Positions 24,346-37,188 of a stretch of DNA of 64,000 bases are shown piece after piece. Origin of the DNA: Pyrocephalus nanus (lineage: Eukaryota; Chordata; Aves; Passeriformes; Tyrannidae); NCBI GenBank assembly GCA_038380795.1, contig CM076276.1, positions 11,670,001 to 11,734,000 on the forward strand, given 5' to 3'. How positions within the stretch are numbered: position 1 is the first letter of the stretch; every line of letters begins with the position of its first letter. The notes below the pieces were generated by a model. It did not search any database, had not been told where the DNA came from, and saw only the letters and a list, made by a program, of their open reading frames with translations. The translations under genes and the position numbers were made by a program.

Positions 24346-27300
24346 AAATGAGTGACAGTGTCATTCAGGTTCCCAAAATAGACAGCATTTAACCTTCATT
24401 AGTTGTTAACAGCTCTCATAAGTCTACCAAGCATTAATAGTCAGATATTTATAACACATTTACCTCCAGACTGAGTCCCAAGACAAAAAAGAGAAAGGAC
24501 AAGCAATGTATCAAGGTTCCTCCCCTCAGAGTTCCTTATCACTACTTCCTGTGAGAAAGAATTGCCAAGAAAAAGAACTTACTGGTCTGGCTGAATAAAC
24601 CTTGGAAGACCCAAAGCTGTCCCTGGGGAGAGCACCAATTGTGCTCCTTACACCTTAAAAATGCGGCAAAATGAGAAGACACCATTTTTCTTAAGTTGTA
24701 TTTGCCTGAAGAATGTGAACTTCCTGATTTACATTTAATTTTATTAGTCTTCTTTTTAGCATATTAAAAGTTAATCAAAACTTCTGATGCAGATTGTTGG
24801 GCATTCAGTGAAGCAGAGCCCCAGCAGAGGAGGAACAGCTCGCACGTTCTGTCAGCTAAGGACCATCCAAAATACAGCAAGTTCTCCATAAAGCCAAGTA
24901 TGACCCCCTTGCCCACCAGCCATGGCCAGCAGGAAGTCCCTTATCTGCTCTTACTGATAATTCAACTGGAAATGCCTACATGGATGTTTTGGCTGCAGTT
25001 AAGAGATCCAGTTCCCTCAGTGAAGCAGTTTGACATTGAAATTAAACCTGTGTAACTGCTGGTTGACATGGGGCAACAATTCCACATCCCTGCTCCCTCT
25101 TCTTGAAGGAAAACTAGTCCCTCTGCAGAGGCAGAAGTAGTGAGAACATAAACACTGACAAATAAAACCCCAAACTCACCCTAGGTAGGTGAAATGTAAT
25201 AAGACCTCCCGAGAAAGTCACAGCATTTTTGGTGAGATACAGATTCAGGTCAGCTGGAGCTGGTCCCTTGGAGGGATCAATTCCTAATGTTAGGGACTGA
25301 ACCCCAACAGAGCACAAGACTTGATGCAGAAGATGCACCAATAACTGCAGCAGAAGGAGCTTCAGAACCTCAGAAGGAAGTAATCCACGTCCAGGCAGAG
25401 AGGAAAGCGAGGCAGGGAAGGTGTGCACATTTAATTACTTCTGGATTTCTGGTTTACTTGTGTTATCTGAAGGAAAACATCACATTCAGAACTGATGTTT
25501 CACATCCTTCAGCTTGCTTATACCTCTAGAGAGTTAAGCTGTAAACCTGGCTATTATTTACAGCTGTTCAGGATCCTATTTAGGGTATTTTCAAGGGATT
25601 CAGCAGGGGTTTTTTTCTTCTCTTTTATGCAAGTTAAAAGCCAATATTGGAAGGCAGGGGCTACAAACATAGCCTCAGGTTAACAGCACACATGACAAAT
25701 TCATGTGCACAGGTATTACATAAGAAACATGTTGGCTCACATAAAAGGAGGGGGTAGGTTAAAGAGCTTTCGGGATTTTTTTTTTATTAATAACATCTTT
25801 GGTAGAAAAGATTCCATTTAAAGCTTTTAAAGTGTGATGAACATGCTCCATTATGAACCACTCACAGAGCTTCCTGTGACCTGCACCTCTGTGAGGGTTC
25901 CACCACAGGGATGAGCAGAATCAGTCACTGCTGCTGTAGAACACATGTTCAGAGAAGAAATGGCCACTAAACTGAGTGGGTCTTGCCTGCTCAGGAGAGG
26001 AGAGGATTGTCTGGAGGTACATGAAAGCAGGCAGGTCCTTGCAGAAGGCAAATCACCCAGGCTGCCCAGCAAAGCTGTGCCTGGATGGGACACTGAGGCA
26101 AAGCAGGAGGAATGTGCAGCTGCTGCCATCCCTCAGTGCTTAGGGAGAACAAGGAATGCCTCTGAGAAGACTAATAGCTTATTGGCTTTAAACTGGGAGG
26201 GAAAGGAGAAAACAAACAGATGATTTGCTTGGCATTTCGCTAGGAGCAAACACAAGAGCTGAGATTTACTTAAGGGAGTGCACAGCAAACTGGAGGTGGG
26301 AAATAAACTGCTTCCAGGGAGACTCTCCAAGCGCTGAGGTGGCAACAGGTTACCCCAAACCCTTGCATGGGGGCTGGGGCTGAGCCCCCACAGCCTCATG
26401 TGTAGAGTGAGTAAGAGGGGAGAAGGATGATGGTCAGGGATACAGTGGTTAAAACAGGGAGTGGGAGAGATGTCAGTGGAGTAAGTACAGCCACTTGTTC
26501 ATGTTCGCTTCATGCAAAAGGTCAAAAATTCTCCTGTATGGTGATTTTCATTTTAAAAAAACAATCCAGAGTGATTCACAAGCTTTTTTCCCCCCCCAGC
26601 ATCAAACTCTTACAATATACTATCTTAATAAAGATCTTCACGTTGGAGAGGGATAAAAGAGGCATTTTGTTTTGATTTCATTATATCTCCTGAAATTGCT
26701 TTTCTCTTTCTGCATTTTTTTCTTGTCACTCAGTTGTGGTGGCCCTCACCAAGGGATAATGCAATAACACTTCTGACAAGGTCAGCTTTCCAATAACTTG
26801 GCAAATGGCATTTCCCAATGACAAAACAAGCACAGCATCTCCTCTTTTGTAATTAATGTAATAGAAATGTCAACCTAGAAACTTGGTCTCCGAAGGTAGT
26901 ATGTTATTGACAGAAAATTAATTTATTAAAGCCAGAAAGCGTTTCCTTATCTGCAAAACTGAAAATGCTATTTACAGAGCAGAACTACTGTTACAAGCAT
27001 AAAACTCCTGCAGCTTCTGTACGTGTCTGAAAAAACAGCAACTGAGAAGAGTCACATTGCTTAAATTGCTAATTCAGGCACTAGATCATTTTGAGAACTA
27101 CACATCCATTTTGGAAAATCATTTTGCACATGCCCTGTAGAAGCACATGATTCTGTGCTGTGTGCATGGACTGAAAGAAATGTTACTTTACATCCATGCT
27201 TACCTTTATTTAATCACATACTCAGAGGGAGAAAGGGAGTAAGAGCAGCTCCTCTCCCTCAAAGGGGAATGAGTTCTTGGCTCTGTCCCATGGAGGTTGA

Positions 27301-27581
27301 GCCCACAGGACTTCAGGCACAGCCCATGCACCTCACTCCAAACCTACGTGCTATGCAGTCAAGCAGGTCAAAGCTTTCCCTAGGACCTGCTGCTTGTTGT
27401 AGTCTGAATCTCTCCTTCAAATGCACACAAGGACAGTGAGCCCCAAGTCTTGTCACCCATTTCTTTCCACATTTAGATTTTACAGCTCCGTGCAGGCGCT
27501 CAGGACAAGCAGATGTGAGCTCCAGACTGCCATCGGCGGGGTGGAGATAACCCAACAGGGGTTGTGATGCTCAAATCTCAA

Positions 27582-27605
27582 GGGGGGCAAAGGGGTGGGG
27601 AAGGG
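27582..27605 (+). repeat. Canonical G-quadruplex motif (G6, G4, G4, G3)
   Basis: Runs at 27582-27587, 27592-27595, 27597-27600 and 27603-27605 are separated by CAAA, T and AA. This satisfies the four-tract, short-loop rule on the plus strand, the template strand for MAD1L1. Confidence 0.85.
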
Positions 27606-29179
27606 TATTCAGCTGCAGCAAAACAACAGATCCTGCAGTTACAGCATGGGCTGGCACAGAGAACTAGCAGAATGCAAATTTTTCTGTGAAAAATATTTGC
27701 CACTGATGCCAAACCCAGCCCCCCAGGTGTCTGCAGCTCCCAGGCACGAGATCAGCACAAACCTTTTCAAGCACTTGCAGGAAAGTGATCAGTTTAAAAA
27801 TGACCCTCTCTTCAACTACTTCCACTTTAACCACTCTGTCTCAATTCCTTACACACAGCTTTGTGGCACCCAAACCAACATGGACCAGAAGACCAAGTAG
27901 GGTGGAGTCTCCACTTTCCCCAGTGTTCCCCAGGAGCAAGCACGTGGGATGATACAGCACTGGAATAAACCCATTGCACTTTCTACAGACCCAACACAGC
28001 GGCAAACAAAGGAACACATCCACTGGAATCCTTGGACTTCACTGCCTGAGGAAACCAAAGGAGATGCAGACACAGACAGACATATTGAAACCTTGCTCTG
28101 GCTGTGCTTCCCTGTGCTTAAAAAGCAGCTTGGATGTCCTGCAGGGTTGTAGGACCTTCCTACACACAACCTCTATGAAATAAAACTCTCGTGCAAAGAG
28201 ATCTCCTCCTCCCAACAGGAGGAAAGTTCAACATCATCTTGATGTAAAAAGCTTATCTTCTTTTCCTGGCTCACACTCACACTTTACCTGTTGATCCCTT
28301 TCCAAATTCTTGACTTCAAAAAGGCAGTGGACTTTTCTAGGGAAATCCTGAACCTCTGGATTCACACAGACAGAAAATTAAGCCTTAGTTCCCCCACTGT
28401 CCCAAACTGGTTCCACCCAAACAGGCAAGTTTATGGTTAATATTTTTAACCGGTCCAAGTCTAGATGTCCCATAAAACTAAAAAAACCCAGCAGCTGTTC
28501 TGTATATTGAGAAACATGTAGTATAATATTCTCCTTACATCAACCAGAATTCATTAACTGAAACTAGACCAATCCTTCACATTTTCTATTGTTTCTATTA
28601 AATAATGTTGTTGACTCTACCTGAAATACTACTTAAGCAAATGTGTTCATAAAAGAGAGAACATTACATTTCTCCTCAATGCAACAAATCATGGGTCAGA
28701 GACCATTTCCATGATGCTTTGTAAAACCTCATTTGACTTCTAATATATTAATCAATTTAAGCAATGCTTGACCTGAGATGCTGTGAACACACATTGAACA
28801 AAACAGTCAGTACTGCATGATCCTGTGCCAGAAGTAATCCAAAACTCCTTAATTCTCCAGACAGTCCTTCAGATTTCTAAAGATTTTGGGGCTTCATTTG
28901 AAAGGATGCTCTGACTGGAGTCTGAGTAGTGCAGCTGTTCTTACCAGAGGCTCACATCACATGTTGAAATAAGCTACTGTGCAATTACTTAATTATCTCT
29001 CTCTCCTATCCTTTAAAAAAATCCACTGCAATTCAACTTGAAGCAAACCCAGTTAATCCAGTTTTATGGCTGAGAATTAAAACAGAGAGAAGTCAGAAAT
29101 TCAAAGCTGCAGTTCCTGTGGCAATGCCACCACTCTAAGAGGCACTGATATTAATGCCTTCAAACCATAAGTATTTGAG

Positions 29180-29280
29180 GAACAAAGAAATGCAAAAAAA
29201 AGAGGAAAAAAAAAAAGAAGAAAAAAAGAAGGGGGGAAAAAAACCCCACAAACAAAAACAACAAACAAACCACAAACACC
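29180..29280. repeat. Purine-rich (GAAA)n-like then A/C-rich low-complexity tract
   Basis: Irregular GAAA/GAAG units and A runs with a G6, changing to CAAA units. The lysine-rich ORF at 29154-29396 simply translates this tract. Confidence 0.9.
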
Positions 29281-32200
29281 ATCCCCCTTTTCTGCAGCTT
29301 ATCCTTGCTGGTATTTCAGAGCCTGCTGCTCAGAAATCCTATGCCCCTTCCCTGTCCTTGGATGCTGCCCAGGCCCATGCCCAGCCACCTCACTGAGCCC
29401 CCTCTTGCTGTCTCCCTTCCCTCGTTTGTGAGGCTCAGCAGTGAGGTTTGTTCTGCCCGACTTCCCCCAGCAATAACTCCCTCATTCCACCCATCCATCT
29501 TCCCTCCTGCTTCTCTGCCAGACCCGCTCAACCATCCTTCATAATTCAGAGCTGAGGAGCTAAGGAATAAATGTTACAGCACACGCATCAAGGGAACTAT
29601 AACTTTGAATTACCTGACCCGGGTGAATTTAAATTCTCAGCCATAACATTGGATTAACCTAATTTCTTTTTATTGAATATTTTACCTTTAGAAGTCCTAC
29701 AGCCCTTTCTCTCGGAGAAATATGAGAACTGAAGGTCATATAAATTCTTTTATGGGTATATTTCTAATTTTCATAATATAACCTCTTAGCATTGAGCATT
29801 AATATCTAGTGGTGGCAGAACAAAGCAGAATCCAGTCAGTATTCTGGGGGAAAAAAGATCACATTTCTATTGTTCTTCACAAATACCTCATAAAATAACA
29901 CATAACTTTTAACTTTGCTTCATATTCTGAATTGTTATAAAATTTTAAAAAAAACCCTAAACACACTGCTTAAATAGAAATTATGTCAGCCACAACATCA
30001 ATAGAATACAGAGGCTGTCCTTGTGCCTCCACCTCAAAAACATCAGATATAGAGATAATAAGGAACTCCATATTTTTATCATTACAAGGTTTACCAGATA
30101 TGTATAAGGCAAGGGAAAGAATTACACAAAACCAATTCCCAGAAAATTGCTAAGATAATTTTTATGAGCTCTTTTTTGCTTCTGAAAGGGAAGAGGAAGC
30201 AAGGCCCACGAGCCAATTCATCTTCTGCCTCCAGGCTGGTCATTTGAACTAACACTCAGCAATTCCACACTGAGAGCCCTGAAGTGATGAAACTCTTCTC
30301 TAACAAAGCACATCACCTTCATTTTCTGTGGGACAAATTCCTACAGGTACCCACACAGGTACACAAAGCAGAACATCCAAAGTCAGTGAAAAGGCAAATT
30401 TATCCACCAGCTACTAAGAATTAGGGCAACAGACCACGAGCAAAAGCTCTCACTAGAGAGGATCCAGTGGAAAGCAAAAAACAAGGGGAGACTCGCTCAC
30501 AAACATCTGCAGTGCCCACAGCCCCTGAACAAGCTGAGGCATCTCAGAGCCAAATTCCCCTGACAGATACAGACTGACAAGTCAGAAACTAAGGGAACTC
30601 TTGGGCTTTGAAAAGTCATTTTGGAGCAGGATAAATGAGAACTCAACAACTCTGCACTGAGTAAAAACAAGTGAGTAGTAAACCTATGACCAAATCAGGC
30701 CAAGTAAGAAACATCAAAAGAGAAAACAAAGCAAAAGAAAAGCATGCAACTGCTCTGGGAGCCATCACCAGCAAACACACATTCTCCTGCCTTCCAGAAA
30801 TCTGCAGATCTCACTAGAGAACCAGTAACATTTTCTGGTTTAGTTTAAAGATACTTCCTCCTCCCAGATGGTCTTTGTGCACTGCTTTGAAACTACTACA
30901 GCCAGCCTCTTCTCCAAACACATTGATTTCAGCTCTCCTTATTCATTCTTTATTGAGAGATTCTGCAATTGTGTTAGTAAATGATATTAGCAGGCCCTGT
31001 GGAACAACCTGTTTCAAAGGAAAATAGCTTGTACTCATTTTATTCTGGAAGACAATTGCCATTTGCTTAATATAGCCATGATATTTTACTGAGGTAATTA
31101 TACTCTTAGCTATCAGTAACAATTAAACCCTTAGATTGAGGTTGCTTAATAAAGGTCTCAAAATAAATAACACATTCCAAACATAGTATTTTAAAATGTC
31201 AAGCATGCAAATAAGATCTTGTAATGAATATAAGGAAGCATCAAGTATAAATCAGCACAGAGTTGGTTTGTCATTGTACCAATCTCTGCAAAAATTGCCA
31301 CTTTGTGGGATTCAGCTCAGGAAGCTACAAAAGCTACAAAAAGGGCAGTGCTGCAGATGAAACCATTTCAATAAACATATGGCTGGTTCATGGCAAGGCC
31401 AGGGTGAAGTCACCAACACTGCTGTGCTTTTCTAGGTGCTGGGCTGAGTAAATTGCATTGCACAGTCAAGACTATGCTGAGGCTGGTAAAATTTATACTT
31501 GTTCTTTTGTATTTCCTGGAGCAATTTCCATGAAATTGGAGTTAGACCATTCCATTAGAAGCTAAATAAAAAACTCCCAAACAGACAAATTAGAGGGCAC
31601 AGGCAAAGGAGAAAAATCACTCTCAGACTCTGAGATCTATAGATGTTTGATAACAGGTCAACAGATCCTAGAAAGCATTAGATATGGAAGGCAAAAAACT
31701 CCGTCTACTTTATCCAGTAATCCAGACACTCCTGAGAAAACCACAAACAGGAAGCCCAACAACCACCCTGCATCAGACTGAACTTGGGATCAATCTAAAA
31801 CCAGCTTTCAGGGGAGGAGATTATTCATAAAATCACCTACCTCATCTCTGACCTGTTGGTCCTCATCCTTTAAAAAAGGCACCTTGCAAGAGGAGTCTGG
31901 GAATTAAAATTGATGATGCTACCGCATCTAAAAATTAAAATTCAACAGCTATCTGCTCCAAGCCCCAGCACTCCACAGGCAGCAATCCCCTCATTCCCTC
32001 TGTCCCACAGCTGTTAATGATCTTCTGTCTTCTTCTGCTCTTATCCTCCTCCATCCCAAACTACCAAGCACCTTTCTGCTGAAACTATTTAACTGATTAA
32101 CATCATCAAGTTGAAATTAGAGAAACCTGTGCTCAATCTAAAGGCTGCTGACTCTCCCTCTTCTTAAACACAGAGGATGATGTAAGCACTACTTCAGCCC

Positions 32201-35200
32201 ACAAAACTTGCCTTGCTGAATCTCTGAAGAGGCAGAAGTGGAACTGCTTTAAAATGTATTTATTTGCAGGCATAAAAAGAATATAACTTCCACGAGTTTA
32301 TAAAAACCTACGAAGGGGAGACACAGTGAGCAGAGGGAAAGGCTTGGCAAGGGTCAGGCTGACAGCAGTTAACAGGCATGTGTAGAGCAGCAGCACAGCT
32401 GGTGATGCATGAGCAACAGCACTGCTGAAATGACACACACAGCCATGAAGTGGGTTGAAGGAAGAAGTATGGTAACAGCCAGGGAAAGCGTTCCACACTG
32501 CTCACAACCCAGAGGAGAAGCTCCCATCTGCCCCAAAGCCAGTGTGCTACCTGGATGCAGAGCAGAGCGCAGGTATCACCCCCCAAAGAACGTCTGGCAC
32601 AAGGATCTGTTTGCCAGGGCGGTTCCTTTTCCAGCTACTGAGTGCAACACTGACTGCAATATTTACAGCTGATTTTTTACATATCCCAGGAAAAGGGTTA
32701 ATTCACCTTCTTGGCTGAGCCCTCAGAACTTTAAGATCCTTCCTTGAGCTTTAAAGTCATCTCTCTACCTCCTAAGAAAAAGCATAATGCAGCACCCAGT
32801 ATGACAGAGAAGCCATCAGCATTATTTTAAATCTTTACTGATTACAGAACAAAGCAGATGGCAAATCAAGTCATGAACTCCGCATCTGCCATGCTTAATG
32901 AACAGTTTAATTACCTAGTCCCATTTCTGATGCATCTTTGCCACTCTCAGCTCTGGGAGTCACTAATATACTTCACACTGACTGATATCTCCAGGAACAT
33001 GTGGTATCAACAGTCAGCTGGAGTTGGTTAATCAATACTTGTTTAATCTCCAACTTTTATGGTGATGGCCTAAATTATGTCTCAATAGAAACAGATTTCC
33101 TATCACATCACATGATCTGGTTGAAAGCTCAGGAAACAAAAGGGAATTTTTCAGCCTCTTCTCCGGGCAGCAAAGTACCCAAAGGCAGATGAGTGCACAG
33201 ACGGGAAATAAACACAGTGAAACAACAACATCCAGTACAAGCAGATTAATTCACTCATTGCATTATGCCTTATCTGAGAGCAAGGGATGCAATTATGGCA
33301 GTGTGCATTCACAAAGTCTACATTTTGAGAAGTGAATTGGACTCATTTGGAGTAAGTTACAACTGAAATTGGGCTTCACATTTTGAGTGCTGAGCTTCCT
33401 GTGAAGGATCACACACACTGGCTGCACAAAGCAGGGTATTTTGTCTCTGGTCAAACCTGCTGCACGTGGTATGTGCTGATCCTACTCACTCTGCAGCTTC
33501 ATGCAGTCTTTCCATGACATATCAACTCAGACTTTCAGAAAGGGCTTTTCATTTTGGGAGACTTCTATGTCATATAAAATTCCCTAAGAGATTTAAATTT
33601 CAGCCATTCAGCAGCAGAACTGACTGTTTTTAACAACCCCGCTTCATAAACAAAGACCAGGAGTTGTGTGCAGCGCTCTCAGAAAAAGAGAAATACTCAC
33701 AAGCTTAAGAACAACACAAAAGTCAAACACAGAACTGTGTGGGTAAACATGGCATTCAAAACAAATACAGTAGGAAATCAAACAGGAAAAAGGGCAGAGG
33801 TGGACTAGGTCTTTCCCCAGCATTTCAAGTATCTCCAGTACTGCTGTATCGTAACTACCTCAGGTAACAAAGGAAAGATTAAAGATTTCCCTAAAAAACT
33901 CTGAGCCAAGGCAAAACAAAAAGACAGCACAACAGACAGCAAACCCAGCCAGGCAGATCTCTGAGAGAGTGAGTGAATGCATCCCTTCAAACATCAATTT
34001 CTGTTTCATCACCTTAAGTGAAGAGAGTGACACTCCAGGAGAAACCTTCCAGCCATCAATGTCTGAAAGCCTCGAGGGTGTCCAAATCTAGTCTTATGTT
34101 TCACTGAAAACATGTAAATCAGAAAACTGGATTTACAAGGACATATGGGACAAAGTGATCAACCAATATATATTTGTCAACAGGAATAATCGAGATGCGG
34201 CTCCTCCTCCGCTGTCAGCGGTGGAGTCGATGGGGCTGGACCACTGCATTAACACATCAAAGACTGGAGAATGCTGTTCTTCAGGTCTGCCAGGGAAGAG
34301 AGATGTGTAGTGATGCACTGAAGTATCCCTGACTGACAAACTGCTGGAGAGGCCCAAGTAAGATCAAGAAAGCCCCAAAGAAGCAAATAAGGCAAGGAAG
34401 CATGATATGAATAAAGAAGTTAAATGTACTGAAACAGAAATATGAGACCAACCAAGTCAGATAGAGACTGTGGCGAGTGGCAACTGAGCAAGAGAGACAG
34501 GTAGTCTGTAAGAGCCACAAAGCATTGCTTGAATCTTGAGGAAAAAAATCAGTAGCCATAAAAGTAAAGTGAGAAAGAATCAGACTGGCAAAGCAAGGAC
34601 CTCTCGAAGAGACTACATTTACTACTGAAACATTTGATGCTGCTGTTAGCAAATGAAGAACAACTTATTCTTTTCCATTGATCTTTTAAAACACGTTCAA
34701 GGTCTGCGACTTCCATGTTCTAGTTTGAGCCCACAGAAAGGACAACTGTTACTGCATTAAACTCGCACTGTTAAACACATCTGATGTCTTTCAGTCCTTA
34801 TTTGCTCAGCATACAGGAACAGATTTGCTGCCCTGGTGGAGGGTCAAACATACAAAATGCAAAAGTCATACTATCAAAAGCAATAGCAATTCAATCAAAT
34901 ATATAATAGTGTCCCCCAAATTAGATTTTCACAGTCCTATTTAACAAGACAAAGCTTCAATAGAGTGAACTCATCTTTTCCATTCTCAAATTACATAGAA
35001 GCACGCTGTACTACCAATGCCACTAATTAGATGATTAAATACCATTCTAGGTGATATGCTTTCAATGTAAAATAATTATTTTCAAGGGGCAATATATTTG
35101 CTCAATCTCATTTTAAATCACAATATCATACTTTTTTAATTAAATGAAATTCCTTCCTCTGATTTTGCATGAGAAGAGCAACCAGCAGGAGAAACAGTGC

Positions 35201-36989
35201 CAAGGATAGATTGTCCAAGTTCCATAATGCCTGTATTTCTTCACAAAGGACCCCAGCATTCTCTGGATGGAATATAAATTTTCAGAGAACAGCAAAGTCT
35301 TTATTCCTTTAAAACAGGTCAGTTGAGGGACCATTGAGCACACTCAAAACTTTCCCTGTCAAAACAGAAGATTTTTCGCCATGGTCTGATGAAGGACATT
35401 TCCAACTTTTCCTCTACTCCTCTTCAGGGGAAGAACAGCAAACAAAGCAAAGGCTTTGTCTTCCTAAATAAATCAGGGTACAATCCATTACATGACAAAG
35501 TACTGTTGTCTTTTTGCCCCGTTCTTAGAGAAAAGTAATGACATTTTGCGTTCCATGTTTCTGCTGAGCACTGGAAATAAGTTAACAAAGAGAATTTTTT
35601 AGAAACCATCTGAGAAACTTCCTTCAGGGCTGAGCAATCCAGCACAGTGTTGAATAGCTGAGGAGGTCATAAAGGAAGGGTTTTTTACCAGGCTCAGTAT
35701 CCACCTGTGTCACACCCAACCACGGCAGTACTTAACCAGAACACTACCGAGGGCTGAATGCTGCTGGGGGTAGGAGAGACTGAGGAGAAGAGATGCCTTT
35801 CCTGTTTCCATGGAGAGAGTTCGGTCCATCCACCCTGATTGCAGTGCCTGCCTCAGTGTGAAGCAGAAAGAACTGCTGTCATTTTTCTCTTCTCACTTGT
35901 GTGACTCTCCATGGCATCAAATTCTGCAGGCGGAAGATCTGATGGAATATCCTCTTGTAAAGTGACTGCTTCATGCTTCAAGAGCCCTGCTTACTGCACC
36001 ATATATCACTGCTTCTTTGGCTCAACAATGACATGGAATTACACAGAACTGGGTGCAGCACAATTAAAATCGATCAAAATGCTTTAGTTGACACTGAAAA
36101 TTAAAACCTAAAGCACAAGCAACAGAACAGTTCCTTTCCCTCTTTGCTCCCCACACAGGGATGTGCCTGGCTCCCTCACATGAGCTCTAAAAACTCGAGT
36201 CTGACCTTCTGCACACACATAAGCTCACTCACGTGAGGAGCTTTATAAGATCAGGGAGACTGCTCAGATGAGGGAAGTTTTGCAAGGAATATTCTTGGAA
36301 AGTGAAGTAACTACCTTCCTGACTACAGTGAATTATTATTCCCTTTGGGGAAAGAGAGCTCTCAGAATTTAATATAAAATTTTCAATGCTCTACAGACTT
36401 CAAAATTATTGTATAGAATTTCATCACGGGAGCACACCTGATATAGGATGATGCAGACTTCTTTGATATATCCTATAGAAAGAATCTTAAAACGAATTTT
36501 CAATTTACTGGTCTAGTGCCTGCCATTACATTCGAACAGACTTCCAGCATAAGAGGAAGGCAAATCTCTTACTCTCTGTAAATTGTTTTTCCACAGGAAC
36601 AGTTGACAAGGTGCCGCCGTTTCGCTCTCTTTAGGAAAGGAGGCAATGCAGCCAAAGCCATTATAAATTCCCTTCAGTGGCTCAAAACACTCCAGCAACA
36701 ACATGATTCAATTCTCTGCCCTCACACAGGTGCCAAGCCTGAGACGAAGTCACATACCATCAGCACGAGCCCAGATGGGGGGAACACCAGCACAGCCTTT
36801 GCAGGCACGAGTACTTTTATTCCAAAGAAGTCCTAAAGACAAGTTCCAAGTCTCTTACAGCACCCACCTTGCAAAGACCCCACAGCAACTCTGTAGTACC
36901 AGTAACAGAGGTGAACAAAGAAGAGGTGGGAAGGACTGCACATGGAGGAAAGGAAAAAGGACACGGGCTTTTCCAAACATGAGCTAGAA

Positions 36990-36995
36990 ACTCAC
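36990..36995 (-). other. MAD1L1: 5' splice donor of the MAD1L1 exon
   Basis: On the minus strand the exon ends AAG and is followed at once by GTGAGT, a near-perfect U1 consensus donor. The open frame would continue for only a few codons (V-S-F) before a stop, which supports ending the exon here. Confidence 0.9.
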
Positions 36996-37140
36996 CTTGG
37001 TGAGGAGCACCACACGTTTCTGCAGCCGCCTGACCAACGCTTCCTGATGCTCCCGTCTCTTCTTCTCATCCAGGAGCTGGCTCTGAACCCGCAGGATTTC
37101 CTCCTGTAGCTGCTGCCGGGCCTTCTCCAGCATTCGGGCA
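36996..37140 (-). CDS. MAD1L1: Internal coding exon of MAD1L1 (spindle checkpoint protein MAD1), coiled-coil rod
   Basis: Read on the minus strand, this 145-bp exon starts with the last base of a split codon and then carries 48 complete codons, beginning [14 protein letters not shown] and ending KRVVLLTK. From memory it matches the human MAD1L1 rod near residues 360-405 at roughly three quarters of positions, including the near-invariant [11 protein letters not shown] and RRLQKRV blocks. Hydrophobic residues fall in a heptad register (d positions at exon residues 4, 11, 18, 39 and 46; a positions at 15, 22, 36 and 43), as expected for a parallel coiled-coil dimer. MAD1 anchors MAD2 at unattached kinetochores and nuclear pores and catalyses its conversion to the closed form in the spindle assembly checkpoint. 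The MAD2-binding motif and C-terminal RWD domain lie in later exons outside the window. The exon has no stop or frameshift. It enters after two bases of a codon and leaves on a codon boundary, so skipping it would shift the frame. The methionine at residue 3 is internal, not a start. Confidence 0.92.
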
Positions 37141-37188
37141 CTAAGGAAGATAACACAGACCTGTGAATTCTTGACCACTGCCTGTCAG
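37141..37188 (-). other. MAD1L1: 3' splice acceptor region (AG, pyrimidine-rich stretch, candidate branch point)
   Basis: Minus-strand sequence just upstream of the exon reads TGTTATCTTCCTTAG, with the AG at 37142-37141. The pyrimidine tract is short and interrupted. A CTGAC motif at 37188-37184 places a candidate branch-point adenosine at 37185, about 44 nt from the AG, a little far but workable. The phase left by this AG (one base, then GCC CGA ATG) matches the MAD1 Ser-Ala-Arg junction, which is the main reason to prefer it. Confidence 0.85.

Larger units (their letters stand above)
24346..36989. other. Intronic segment without recognised genes
   Basis: Holds a canonical G-quadruplex motif at 27582-27605, a purine-rich low-complexity tract near 29.2 kb, and AT-rich blocks at about 26.70-27.11, 29.57-29.79 and 30.93-31.21 kb that could be conserved non-coding elements. 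No transposable element was recognised. The ORF at 34281-34652 (-, 123 codons) is hydrophobic and shares no features with a family I know. Confidence 0.75.
1..36995 (-). other. MAD1L1: MAD1L1 intron downstream of the exon (incomplete; continues past position 1)
   Basis: Everything left of the exon is inferred to be intron because the following MAD1 exon (its protein begins ERDGMRA in human) is not visible on the minus strand. The stretch is at least 36.9 kb, which suits the known large size of vertebrate MAD1L1. A nested gene or antisense RNA cannot be excluded by eye. Confidence 0.8.

Noticed and set aside
26366..26391. GC-rich short inverted repeat resembling a bacterial terminator
   Set aside because: Only a 5-bp stem (GGGGC/GCCCC), no T tract, and the context is vertebrate intron.
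34281..34652. Hydrophobic 123-codon minus-strand ORF that might suggest a membrane protein
   Set aside because: Hydrophobicity follows from T-rich minus-strand codons; no topology pattern or family motif.
36984..37178. Reading the MAD1L1 exon as a 64-residue stand-alone small protein starting with MVKNSQ
   Set aside because: The first part lies upstream of a good acceptor and the last residues lie past a consensus donor. Only the spliced portion matches MAD1.
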